Under the pieces are notes generated by a model that ran no database searches, had not been told where the DNA came from, and saw only the letters and a program-made list of their open reading frames with translations. This document shows positions 41,656 to 49,891 of a DNA stretch of 64,000 bases, one piece after another (position 1 is the first letter of the stretch; each line of letters opens with the position of its first letter). The stretch is from an uncultured Prevotellaceae bacterium (GTDB lineage: Bacteria > Bacteroidota > Bacteroidia > Bacteroidales > Bacteroidaceae), in contig OMXL01000001.1 in the NCBI GenBank assembly GCA_900314985.1, positions 62,001 through 126,000 on the forward strand, read 5' to 3'. The position numbers and the translations under genes were made by a program.

Positions 41656-43416
41656 ATGTTATCAGCACTCAGAAAACATATCACAGAATGGTGGTCACGC
41701 CCCATCACACACCAGTGGCCATTCATGGTAGCATACATCGTACTTATCGGTTGGGAGTCGGTATTGCAGAATCCCATACCGCGCTGGCTGATTATCTTCT
41801 TCCAGGCGTGGCTGGCGGCCGGTGTCATCGAACTGCTACGTTGGCGCATCGTCAAGTGGTTGAGCTATGCGCTGGTCTACACCTTATTTATTATAGAGCT
41901 GGTACTGGAGTGGCACTTCGGCATGTACCTCTCGCCTACCATCCTGACGCTACTTGTCGAGACCAACGGTCAGGAGAGTAGCGAATTTCTGTCGGCACTG
42001 TTCAAGCAACAGGACTTTGGTGCCACCGTCGCTTACATCGCACTGCTCATAGCAGCCAACATCACGCTGGAGATGGGACGTCGACGCGTCAATGCAGCCA
42101 TCAATCATGCCAAGACCATCAAAGTGCTGAAAGGCATTGCCGCCGTGGTACTGGTCAGTGGTGCCATTTTCACCGCCATCAGCTATGCAGGCCTGTTCAG
42201 CAGCCACGAGATGAACGATATCGACGAGTGGCGCACCCACCGTCGTAATCCTGACGACGTTATGACCAAACTCATCGTTGCCATCTTCGACACTCGTCTA
42301 TCCGCCAGTGAGATGGACAGTGCCAACGAACAGACACGCCATATCAATGTCATACCCCAGCAACTCGATGGCGACTCGCTCAACGTGATTCTCGTCATTG
42401 GTGAGTCATTCATCAGAGACCACGCCTCGCTCTACGGCTACCCATTGCATACCACACCTTTTATGGATGCTGAGCAGCAGGCTGGCCGCCTGTTTACCTT
42501 TACCGATGCTGTCAGTCCATACAACCAGACCACCAAGGTCATTCGCAATCTTATCAGTTGTAACTCGTTAGGCGATGGCGAGCACTGGTCATCGGCACCG
42601 CCATTGACAGCCGTATTTAAGAAAAACGGTTATTGGGTCAGCATGCAAGACAATCAGAAATCCACCGACGGCCACGTACTGTCTGAGCTCTTTGAGTTCT
42701 CGCTGGCTACCTATCTCTATAGTTCACAGATGGTAGAGGCATGCTATAACGAGATGAATGATGCCACCTACGACTTCGACGGACAACTCATCGACGCCTA
42801 TCGTAAACAAATGGCGAAGGCTTCTGATGCCACCCACCGCTTCACGGTCTTCCACCTGATGGGCCAGCACGTCAGCTTCAACTGCCGCTATCCGCACGAC
42901 CACACCTTCAACCACTTCACTGCTGATAGTACGACATTCCGTAAGGAGCAGTGGCTGACCAACGATATGAGACAGGAGATTGCCGACTACGACAATGCCA
43001 CGCTCTACAACGACGACGTCATTCGTCGCATCACTGAGTTGTATGGCAAGGGCAATACGGTGGTACTTTATCTCTCCGACCACGGTGAGGAGGTCTACGA
43101 CTACCGTCCACGCTCAGGGCGCGACGACTTCTCTTATGGTACCGACATCCAGCAAGGCATACGTCATCAGTACTGCATACCTTATATAATATGGTGCTCA
43201 GAGCAATACAAGGAGACGCATCCTGACATCGTCAACCGTCTGCGCCAGTATTTAGACCGCCCTGTCGCTATCGACAACACCTGCCAACTGCTATTCCGCT
43301 TAGCAGGACTGAAGACGCCCTACTACCGCTCTCGTCTTGACGTACTGTCTGACGACTACCACTGCCCGCCACGCATGCTCAACGACGAAGTCAACTACGA
43401 GGAGACTATGCGCTAA
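41656..43416 (+). CDS. Phosphoethanolamine transferase (EptA/CptA-like, sulfatase fold)
   Basis: A 586-residue inner-membrane protein: five N-terminal membrane helices (about residues 20-180) and a periplasmic alkaline-phosphatase-fold domain. Motifs are NVILVIGESFIRDHASLYGY (metal-binding Glu), TTPFMDAEQ, the nucleophile Thr in SPYNQTTKVIRNL, and VLYLSDHGEEVYDY (Asp-His metal ligands). These match enzymes that move phosphoethanolamine from phosphatidylethanolamine to lipid A or core sugar. The start at 41656 is used because the -7 box lies just upstream. The 3' end overlaps the convergent GT87 gene by 11 bases. Confidence 0.92.
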   Translation: MLSALRKHITEWWSRPITHQWPFMVAYIVLIGWESVLQNPIPRWLIIFFQAWLAAGVIELLRWRIVKWLSYALVYTLFIIELVLEWHFGMYLSPTILTLLVETNGQESSEFLSALFKQQDFGATVAYIALLIAANITLEMGRRRVNAAINHAKTIKVLKGIAAVVLVSGAIFTAISYAGLFSSHEMNDIDEWRTHRRNPDDVMTKLIVAIFDTRLSASEMDSANEQTRHINVIPQQLDGDSLNVILVIGESFIRDHASLYGYPLHTTPFMDAEQQAGRLFTFTDAVSPYNQTTKVIRNLISCNSLGDGEHWSSAPPLTAVFKKNGYWVSMQDNQKSTDGHVLSELFEFSLATYLYSSQMVEACYNEMNDATYDFDGQLIDAYRKQMAKASDATHRFTVFHLMGQHVSFNCRYPHDHTFNHFTADSTTFRKEQWLTNDMRQEIADYDNATLYNDDVIRRITELYGKGNTVVLYLSDHGEEVYDYRPRSGRDDFSYGTDIQQGIRHQYCIPYIIWCSEQYKETHPDIVNRLRQYLDRPVAIDNTCQLLFRLAGLKTPYYRSRLDVLSDDYHCPPRMLNDEVNYEETMR

Positions 43417-44581
43417 CGGTCATTGGTATTGTCCGATAGTCTTTGACGTACATTTCATAGCACAGTTTGAACCACACGATAGTTACAGGCAGCGCCTTCA
43501 AGGCGTAGGGCTGTACCCACTCCTTGCGCAGATAGGCAGGGAACAGGTCGCTGGGCGACAGACTGGTCAGCACAAAGACAAAGATCATCAATGCTACATC
43601 CCAACGGTTACGTTGCCATGGGGCTGCTGTGTACCATACCACCACACCAACCAGTGCGATGATATAGCCGCTTGATTCGCTACCTGTAGAGAACAGAACG
43701 GTGAACATCAGTACCGATGCTAACAGGGTCTGGCGGAATGCCACATTCTGATATTGGTTGATGCGCAGATAGGGAATGCCAAACATGACGAGACCAGGCA
43801 CTATCAGCCACAGGTCGCTGAATTCAAGACCCGTCACACGATGCGTCATACCCAGTAGTGAGATATTCTGCATCAGCGCCTCTGCATTCTCGCTATTCTT
43901 CGACGCTAAGTCCACCATCCACGCCTGATACTGGCCAACCACATAGTCAGGACTGCTCAGCACCATCGGAGCCACAAACATCACCGCACTCCACACAGCC
44001 AGTGCAGCCACAAAGCGCACCTTGTGCTTAGAGAAGAAGAAGAATGCCAAGCCCACAATGCCATAGATTTTCACCAGCGTACCCAATACGATGAGGAATG
44101 CTGCCGTAGCATCGCGCTCCTTCTCTATCAGGAAGAACGCTCCCACGATGATGGCAGCAATAGCGATGTTGAACTGCTGCATATACAGTGCCGTCAGCAG
44201 TTCGTGGGCACAGAACCACAGCACGAACAACTGCTGACCACTGGTCAACAATGAGCGACGCACGGCGACATACAATCCCAGCGACACCGCAATACACCAC
44301 ATCAGCAGTCCCAGCCATTCTGGCACCACCGCAAAGGGTGCTATCACCAGCGAGAACAGCGGACCGTAGTGGTTGATGTCCCAATACTCCTGCGGATACT
44401 CTGCATACAATGGCAGTCCTTGCCACGCATGCCAGAATGAGCCACGGAACACCAGGAAGTTGTTGTGCGAATGCATCTTCATTACTGCTGCCAGTACACC
44501 CAACAACAGCCACAGTCCTGCCAGCGTACGGAAGTCGCGAAAGAACGGCTTCGCCAATATCTCTTTACATCTCTCTATCAT
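43406..44581 (-). CDS. GT87-type (DUF2029) integral membrane glycosyltransferase (second copy)
   Basis: A 391-residue membrane protein, clearly paralogous to 39372-40592. Shared stretches include KPFFRDFRT against KPFFHDYRT, INHYGPLFSLVIAPFA, KIYGIVGLAFFFFSKHK, and the C-terminal LKALPVTIVWFKLCYEMYV. Predicted features are those of a GT-C polyprenol-phosphate-sugar transferase. It is transcribed opposite to the phosphoethanolamine transferase, overlapping it by 11 bases at the stop codons. A minus-strand TATCTTTG box is at 44601-44608, 19 bases from the ATG. Confidence 0.86.
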   Translation of the reverse strand: MIERCKEILAKPFFRDFRTLAGLWLLLGVLAAVMKMHSHNNFLVFRGSFWHAWQGLPLYAEYPQEYWDINHYGPLFSLVIAPFAVVPEWLGLLMWCIAVSLGLYVAVRRSLLTSGQQLFVLWFCAHELLTALYMQQFNIAIAAIIVGAFFLIEKERDATAAFLIVLGTLVKIYGIVGLAFFFFSKHKVRFVAALAVWSAVMFVAPMVLSSPDYVVGQYQAWMVDLASKNSENAEALMQNISLLGMTHRVTGLEFSDLWLIVPGLVMFGIPYLRINQYQNVAFRQTLLASVLMFTVLFSTGSESSGYIIALVGVVVWYTAAPWQRNRWDVALMIFVFVLTSLSPSDLFPAYLRKEWVQPYALKALPVTIVWFKLCYEMYVKDYRTIPMTVSA

Positions 44582-44600
44582 AATCTATCTTTTTGTCCTG

Positions 44601-44608
44601 CAAAGATA
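44601..44608 (-). promoter_or_regulatory. -7 box of the second GT87 gene
   Basis: TATCTTTG on the minus strand. It is divergent from the promoter of the transglutaminase-like gene. Confidence 0.7.
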
Positions 44609-44724
44609 GCTACTTTTGCTGACATACACAAGAAAAATCTCCCCCAAAGTTACCAAGCATCTCCAGTATTACCACCGTTTTTAGTTGCGAGAAAACAAAG
44701 AAATGCGGAATTACTCAAGTAAAC

Positions 44725-44755
44725 TTGGCTTTTTCCTTAATTATTTGTACCTTTG
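44725..44755 (+). promoter_or_regulatory. Promoter of the transglutaminase-like gene
   Basis: TTG 44725-44727, a 20-base spacer, TACCTTTG 44748-44755. The first ATG is only 11 bases after the box. Confidence 0.8.
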
Positions 44756-44766
44756 CCACATAAATA

Positions 44767-46269
44767 ATGATAACTAAAGACCAAATGATGATAAAGTATA
44801 GAGACAAGATTTTATTGTGGGGCGTGTTGGCTTTGGCAACACTTGCAGTATCCACGCTCAAGGCACAGACAGTAACAGGGGGAAGTGGTGCAACGGCTCC
44901 AACTGAAATTTACAAGTTGCCATCTGATGGGCAGGCTGAACGGGTGCATAGCTCACAATACGACTATGCTGCGGTGGCCAGTCGGCTGACTGCTGGTTGT
45001 ACGGACAACTACAGCAAGTACAAGGCCATCTATGAGTGGATGTGCGACAGCATCGACTATGACCTGACGCACAGCATCCACCGTGCTGACAGCTGTTATA
45101 TGATAAGGATGGGCGTCTGTCAGGGCTATTGTGAACTATTCTATCGTATAGCGGAAGCAGCTGGGCTGAAGGTGGAAATCATCTCAGGAGTGACGAAGGA
45201 TATCGATGCCAATCTCAATACAGAAGGCCACATGTGGCTGTTTGCCTACACTCGAGAGAACCACGGCATCCTTCTCGACCCGACGTGGGGAGCGGGCTCC
45301 TATGAGGATGGTCGTTACGTCAAGAACCGTGACAAATGGGCATGGTTTAATGTAGAACCGGAGTGGATGCTATTGAGTCATTTCCCTGAGCACGAGCACT
45401 ATCAACTCACCAATCGACATCTGACCCGTGACGAGTTTCTTGCCATGCCAGTGGTCAATCCCCTCTTCCGCACCTACGGCATCAGCACCCACCAGCTGTT
45501 TCAGATGGCTGTGGAACACCGGCTTACCATGCCCAAATTCTATAACTTAGGCGAGGGCGTCTTCAAACTCATTGACATCCCTATGTGCACATCGCTCAAG
45601 ATAGGACAGAACTACCAGTTCCGTGTCAAAATGAACAACCAGCGGGACTTCGGCATAGTCAACAAACCCGTATTGTGCCGAAAGAAGGAATGGACGGACG
45701 AGGGCAACGGTGTGTACTCTCTGAGTTTTATGCCTCGTGCCACAGGCAAAGTGGTGTTCTCGCTGATAGACCCTGCAGATACTACCAGCTGGTATTCGAT
45801 GGTAGAATATGCCGTTGAGCCACCCACGGCAGACGACTGGGCAAAAGTGGAGCGCGACTATCCGCTCAATGTGCCAGATGCCACTAAGGTGGGGAAGATT
45901 GATGCGGAAGGATGGCGGAGATGTGGCATCAATGGACACACTCTGCTGGCAATGATTCGTGAACAGCATATCGAAGCCCTACCCTCTGTGTATCACGACA
46001 GAGGTCAGGAGTTTGACATCATTTCCGTGCCAATGAACAGGAAACTGAAAGCAGGCAAACCCTACACCTTCAGCATTCGTCCGAAGTCGGGCATCAAATG
46101 GGCGATAGTGGCCAACCGTGGCGAATGGTTTACAGAGTGGAAGGTTGATAAGAGAAGTGGTGTCCATACCATGACTGTCACCCCACCGAGCAAAGGCTGT
46201 CTGGAATTGTACACCCTTATGGAGGACAACAACAAATATTGGACGAGCTTGGTGTATGATGTAGAATAA
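44767..46269 (+). CDS. Secreted transglutaminase-like (cysteine protease fold) protein
   Basis: A 500-residue exported protein. The signal peptide (MIKYRDKILLWGVLALATLA) ends near LKAQT. The transglutaminase core (about residues 75-190) has the triad in MGVCQGYCELFYRIAEAAGL (Cys), NTEGHMWLFAY (His) and GILLDPTWGAG (Asp). The C-terminal part has two repeated beta modules of about 110 residues (FKLIDIPMCTSLKIGQNYQF and FDIISVPMNRKLKAGKPYTF), each starting in the same way. Bacterial members are usually proteases or amidases rather than cross-linkers; the substrate is unknown. The start may instead be 44785 or 44788, since the ATG at 44767 would leave almost no leader. Confidence 0.87.
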   Translation: MITKDQMMIKYRDKILLWGVLALATLAVSTLKAQTVTGGSGATAPTEIYKLPSDGQAERVHSSQYDYAAVASRLTAGCTDNYSKYKAIYEWMCDSIDYDLTHSIHRADSCYMIRMGVCQGYCELFYRIAEAAGLKVEIISGVTKDIDANLNTEGHMWLFAYTRENHGILLDPTWGAGSYEDGRYVKNRDKWAWFNVEPEWMLLSHFPEHEHYQLTNRHLTRDEFLAMPVVNPLFRTYGISTHQLFQMAVEHRLTMPKFYNLGEGVFKLIDIPMCTSLKIGQNYQFRVKMNNQRDFGIVNKPVLCRKKEWTDEGNGVYSLSFMPRATGKVVFSLIDPADTTSWYSMVEYAVEPPTADDWAKVERDYPLNVPDATKVGKIDAEGWRRCGINGHTLLAMIREQHIEALPSVYHDRGQEFDIISVPMNRKLKAGKPYTFSIRPKSGIKWAIVANRGEWFTEWKVDKRSGVHTMTVTPPSKGCLELYTLMEDNNKYWTSLVYDVE

Positions 46270-46305
46270 GTTAATTATAAATTTGGTTTTTCGCTCGGTT
46301 TGCAC

Positions 46306-46331
46306 TACCTTTGACCTAAAGGTCGAAGGTA
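46306..46331. promoter_or_regulatory. Dyad overlapping an upstream miaB -7 box
   Basis: TACCTTTGACCT / AGGTCGAAGGTA: a 12-bp arm dyad with one mismatch and a 2-base centre. Its left arm is itself a -7 box TACCTTTG (46306-46313). A bound regulator would cover the promoter. A second -7 box lies at 46382-46389. Confidence 0.5.
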
Positions 46332-46347
46332 CTCTTGCTCGGAAAAT

Positions 46348-46363
46348 TGCAAATATATTTGCA
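46348..46363. promoter_or_regulatory. 16-bp palindrome TGCAAATATATTTGCA
   Basis: Perfect palindrome between the two miaB -7 boxes, 18 bases before the second. It could be an operator; the regulator is unknown. Confidence 0.4.
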
Positions 46364-46381
46364 TTTTCTCTCACTTATTCG

Positions 46382-46389
46382 TACCTTTG
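46382..46389 (+). promoter_or_regulatory. -7 box of miaB
   Basis: TACCTTTG, 20 bases before the miaB ATG. Confidence 0.75.
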
Positions 46390-46409
46390 CACCCTGAAAA
46401 AAGCTATTT

Positions 46410-47783
46410 ATGAAGAAACTGTATATTGAGACTTATGGTTGCCAGATGAATGTGGCAGACTCTGAGGTAGTGGCATCAGTCATGCAGATGGCTGGCTATG
46501 AGACTACCGAATCGCTGGATGAGGCTGATGCCGTATTCCTGAATACTTGTTCTATTCGCGACAATGCGGAACAGAAAATATATCACCGTCTGGATGCACT
46601 GGATGCTATACGTAGAGCACGCGCTAAGCACCCCCTCTCTTTGGAGGGGGATGGGGGGAGGCTCATCATTGGCGTACTGGGCTGTATGGCCGAGCGCGTG
46701 AAGGACGACTTGTTGGAGAATCACCACTGCGACCTGGTGGCAGGTCCCGACTCATATCTGTCGCTGCCCGACCTGATAGCACAGGCTGAGCTGGGTCATA
46801 AGGCAATGAATATCGATCTGTCGACCACAGAGACTTATAAGGATATCGTACCCCAGCGTCTGCATGGTGCGAAGATTAGTGGTTTTGTGAGCATCATGCG
46901 TGGCTGCAACAACTTCTGCCACTACTGCATCGTACCCTATACCCGTGGCCGTGAGCGTAGCCGTGATGTAGAGAGCATCCTAAGAGAGGTGCGCGACCTG
47001 CGCGACCGTGGCTTCAAGGAGGTGACGCTGTTGGGACAGAATGTGAACAGCTATAAAAGCCTCTCCCCTGACCCTCTCCAAGGGGAGAGGGAGATTAAAT
47101 TCCCTGAACTATTAAGAATGGTGGCTGAAGAAGTGCCTGAGATGAGGGTGCGCTTCACGACCAGTCATCCGAAGGATATGAGCGACGAGACGCTGAAGGT
47201 GATTGCTGAGGTGCCTAACGTCTGCAAGCATATCCACCTGCCCGTACAGAGTGGTTCTGACCGTATTTTGAAACTGATGAACCGTAAGTACACCATCGAG
47301 TGGTATAAGGACCGTGTAGCTGCCATTCGTCGTATTATCCCTGACTGCGGCCTGTCAACAGATATCTTTGTGGGCTACCACTCAGAGACGGAGGAGGACC
47401 ACCAGCTGAGTCTCTCGCTGATGCGTGAGGTGGGTTACGACTCTGCCTTTATGTTCAAATACTCAGAGCGCCCAGGCACCTACGCCTCGAAGCATTTGCC
47501 CGACAACATCCCTGACGAGGAGAAGATTCGCAGACTGAACGAGATGATTGCCCTGCAGACAGAGATCTCTGCTCAGCAGAACAAGAAAGACGAGGGCAAG
47601 GAATTCGACGTACTGTTGGAGGCCTTCTCAAAGCGTAGCCGTGAGCAGCTGATGGGACGTACGGAACAGAACAAGGCCGTCGTAGTCAATAAGGGCTCGC
47701 ACCATATCGGTGAAACGGTACGTGTACGCATCACTGGAAGTACAAGTGCTACATTGCTAGGAGAAATCGTAGAGAAAGAGTGA
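46410..47783 (+). CDS. miaB: tRNA-2-methylthio-N6-dimethylallyladenosine synthase
   Basis: A 457-residue radical SAM methylthiotransferase acting on A37 of tRNAs. The N-terminal UPF0004 domain has YIETYGCQMNVADSEVV, LNTCSIRDNAEQK and GVLGCMAERVKD, supplying the three cluster Cys residues. The radical SAM motif is MRGCNNFCHYCIVPYTRGRE, and VTLLGQNVNSY and LPVQSGSDRILKLMNRKYT follow. A C-terminal TRAM domain starts near residue 385 (EFDVLLEAFSKRSREQL). Oddity: two C-rich palindromic repeats are inserted in frame, at about residues 74-85 (HPLSLEGDGG) and 217-228 (SLSPDPLQGERE), both outside the core motifs. The downstream sulfatase gene overlaps its stop by 4 bases. Confidence 0.95.
   Translation: MKKLYIETYGCQMNVADSEVVASVMQMAGYETTESLDEADAVFLNTCSIRDNAEQKIYHRLDALDAIRRARAKHPLSLEGDGGRLIIGVLGCMAERVKDDLLENHHCDLVAGPDSYLSLPDLIAQAELGHKAMNIDLSTTETYKDIVPQRLHGAKISGFVSIMRGCNNFCHYCIVPYTRGRERSRDVESILREVRDLRDRGFKEVTLLGQNVNSYKSLSPDPLQGEREIKFPELLRMVAEEVPEMRVRFTTSHPKDMSDETLKVIAEVPNVCKHIHLPVQSGSDRILKLMNRKYTIEWYKDRVAAIRRIIPDCGLSTDIFVGYHSETEEDHQLSLSLMREVGYDSAFMFKYSERPGTYASKHLPDNIPDEEKIRRLNEMIALQTEISAQQNKKDEGKEFDVLLEAFSKRSREQLMGRTEQNKAVVVNKGSHHIGETVRVRITGSTSATLLGEIVEKE
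46629..46665 (-). repeat. C-rich palindromic repeat inside miaB, copy 1
   Basis: CCCCCTC / GAGGGGG foldback followed by ATGGGGGGAGG. On the minus strand it reads CCTCCCCCCATCCCCCTCC then AAAG and GAGGGGG. It is a diverged inverted relative of the copy at 47059-47093. Confidence 0.75.
47059..47093 (+). repeat. C-rich palindromic repeat inside miaB, copy 2
   Basis: CCTCTCCCCTGACCCTCTCC then AAGGGGAGAGGG: an imperfect foldback CCCTCTCC / GGGGAGAGGG preceded by CCTCTCCCC. It is the same family as 46629-46665 in the other orientation, and so is translated in a different frame. Confidence 0.75.
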
Positions 47784-49576
47784 AGGAGAGAGTCATATAC
47801 CTGCTGAAATACTACTTGGTGACCATTGCGTTGTTTGTGGTTGCCAAGTGGGTGTTTATGCTGGCATGTGGCGACGCTTTGTCGATAGGTGACTATGCTA
47901 CTGTCGTATGGCATGGCCTGTCGCTAGACCTCTCTACGGCGCTCTACTTCTTTGGCGTTCCCTTTCTGCTAACAACAGTGTCACTATGGGTGAGGATCCC
48001 TCGTTACGTGTATCTTATTTATAATGGGGTGGTAGCCATCGCCTTTGCCATGGCCTTTGTGGCAGATACCAGCCTCTATCCCTTCTGGCACTTCAAGCTC
48101 GACGCCTCGTGTCTGCAATACTTAGAGACACCCACCGAGGCGATGGCCAGTGTCACGGTAGGTTACTTGCTGGTGAGACTAGTTATACTTGTCATGCTAG
48201 TCCTATTAGTTTGGGTGGCGCTGTCTTGGATGCGCACCCGCTTTCCTAAGGTGCGTCACCGTCTGCTTGGTACCCTTGGCGCATTGTTGTTGGTAGGTCC
48301 CATTATCATTGGTATTCGTGGTGGTCTGGGCGAGTCGACCACGAACATCGGACAGGTATATTTCTCGCAGAACCAGTTCCTGAACCATGCGGCGGTGAAC
48401 CCCGTCTTCTCGTTCCTCTCGTCTATTGGTAAGTCGGGCGACTATATTGTCAGCTACGACTATATGACGGACGAAGAATGTCGCCAACTGACTGATGGCA
48501 TCTACTATACCGACAGCAAGGGAGCCGCCACGCTGCTCACCACGCAGCGCCCTAACATCGTACTGATAGTGATGGAGAGTTGTGGCGGACAGTTTACGGA
48601 GATTGGTGGTCACACCGATATCACGCCCCGTCTGAACCGCTTGGCCCATGAGGGCGTCAGCTTCAGCGAGTGTTATGCCAACTCGTGGCGTACCGACAAG
48701 GGCATGGTGAGCATCCTCAGTGGCTATCCGGCCTTCCCCGTGACGTCTATCATGAAGGTGCCTGAGAAGAGTCGTAAGATGCCGTCGATAGCCCATTCGC
48801 TACAGCAGGCTGGCTATGAGAATGCTTTCTATTATGGTGGCGACATCAACTTCACCAATATGCGCAGCTATGTGCTGGGTACGGGCTACGACCAACTGTT
48901 GTGGAAGGCCGACTTCAGCAGTGAGGAACAGAGCAGTTGCCAGTGGGGCGTCAAGGACGAAATCATGTTCGACACGCTCTTGCGTGACATCAAGGCAGAG
49001 AAGGGCAACCACTGGATGAAGACGCTGCTGACGCTGTCGAGTCATGAGCCGTGGGATGTACCTACGAAGGTGCTGGACGACGAGGTGTATAATGCCTTTA
49101 ACTATCTGGACCAGTGCATCGGACAGTTTATCGATGCCCTGCGCAAGACGCCAGCCTGGCAGAACACCCTTGTTGTTATTCTGCCTGACCACGGCTATCG
49201 TTACAAAGGCATTGATGAGGCTACACGCCTCTATAACCATATCCCGATGTTGTGGGTTGGTGGTGCCGTCAAACAGCCTGTAGTCATCGACCGCCTGTGT
49301 AACCAGAGCGATCTGGCTGCCACGCTGTTAGGACAGCTGGGCATTAGCCACGACGACTTCCGTTTCAGTCGCGACATTCTGAGTAGCAGCTATACGCATC
49401 CTGTGGCATGGCATACCTCTACAGATTGCCTGTCGCTCTACGACAGCACGGGATGGATGGCCTACGACCTGGAAGCCAACAGCATGATAGCCCACGAGGG
49501 TGGCGACGGCCAGCGCCAGTTGCAGCAGGCTCGTGCCCTCCTTCAGCTTACTTCCCACGATTTGAAGCAGAAATAA
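47780..49576 (+). CDS. LTA-synthase-like membrane sulfatase-fold protein
   Basis: A 598-residue inner-membrane protein with about five N-terminal membrane helices (to about residue 180) and a periplasmic sulfatase-fold domain. Motifs are RPNIVLIVMESCGGQFTEIG (metal-binding Glu), ITPRLNRLAHEG, the nucleophile Thr in YANSWRTDKGMVSILSGYPA, MKTLLTLSSHEPWDVP and NTLVVILPDHGYRY (Asp-His). This is the pattern of lipoteichoic acid synthases and phosphoglycerol transferases. In this Gram-negative context it more likely moves a phosphoglycerol- or phosphoethanolamine-type group onto an envelope glycan or lipid. The start is GTG at 47780, overlapping the miaB stop. Confidence 0.88.
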   Translation: MKERVIYLLKYYLVTIALFVVAKWVFMLACGDALSIGDYATVVWHGLSLDLSTALYFFGVPFLLTTVSLWVRIPRYVYLIYNGVVAIAFAMAFVADTSLYPFWHFKLDASCLQYLETPTEAMASVTVGYLLVRLVILVMLVLLVWVALSWMRTRFPKVRHRLLGTLGALLLVGPIIIGIRGGLGESTTNIGQVYFSQNQFLNHAAVNPVFSFLSSIGKSGDYIVSYDYMTDEECRQLTDGIYYTDSKGAATLLTTQRPNIVLIVMESCGGQFTEIGGHTDITPRLNRLAHEGVSFSECYANSWRTDKGMVSILSGYPAFPVTSIMKVPEKSRKMPSIAHSLQQAGYENAFYYGGDINFTNMRSYVLGTGYDQLLWKADFSSEEQSSCQWGVKDEIMFDTLLRDIKAEKGNHWMKTLLTLSSHEPWDVPTKVLDDEVYNAFNYLDQCIGQFIDALRKTPAWQNTLVVILPDHGYRYKGIDEATRLYNHIPMLWVGGAVKQPVVIDRLCNQSDLAATLLGQLGISHDDFRFSRDILSSSYTHPVAWHTSTDCLSLYDSTGWMAYDLEANSMIAHEGGDGQRQLQQARALLQLTSHDLKQK

Positions 49577-49623
49577 ATCGAGGAAGAACCAACTCCATCC
49601 TATAAAGATTTTTGCAAGAAAAA

Positions 49624-49680
49624 AAGCATCACTGTCACGCCTAACTCTCTGTGTGATAGTGCGTTTGGTGTGACACTTGT
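49624..49680 (-). repeat. Dyad repeat A, copy 3
   Basis: Arms AAGCATCAC and GTGACACTT (one mismatch) with a T run after the right arm. It has the same orientation as copy 1 and, with copy 4, bounds the 49.7-51.4 kb island. Confidence 0.75.
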
Positions 49681-49746
49681 TTTTTTAGCGCGAAAGCGGC
49701 TCACCTGCAGAAACCTGTGTTACTCTTAACCAAAACCTGGAAAACC

Positions 49747-49867
49747 CTTTTGGTCTGGTTGAGACTACGTCTCTGATGCTATGAAAACGGGCTATAACTC
49801 ATGAGTAAACTCACAGTTATAGCTTGTTTTATATCATCATCCTTACAGGAAATAACCAGACCAAAAG
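49747..49867. repeat. Nested foldback element
   Basis: Outer perfect arms CTTTTGGTCTGGTT (49747-49760) and AACCAGACCAAAAG (49854-49867). Inside lies a second inverted repeat GCTATAACT / AGTTATAGC and a small GAGACTACGTCTC dyad. It resembles a small non-autonomous mobile element or a structured RNA; no target duplication is evident. Confidence 0.65.
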
Positions 49868-49891
49868 CAAAACCAAGAAAACCAGCGGTGC

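Larger units (their letters stand above)
49577..49891. other. Gene-free gap with dyad repeat A and a nested foldback
   Basis: No coding frame is supported. It holds repeat A copy 3 (49624-49680) and the foldback element at 49747-49867. Confidence 0.7.

Noticed and set aside
46306..46313. Upstream TACCTTTG taken as the sole miaB promoter
   Set aside because: A second box at 46382-46389 is closer to the ATG. Both are kept as candidates and neither is proven.
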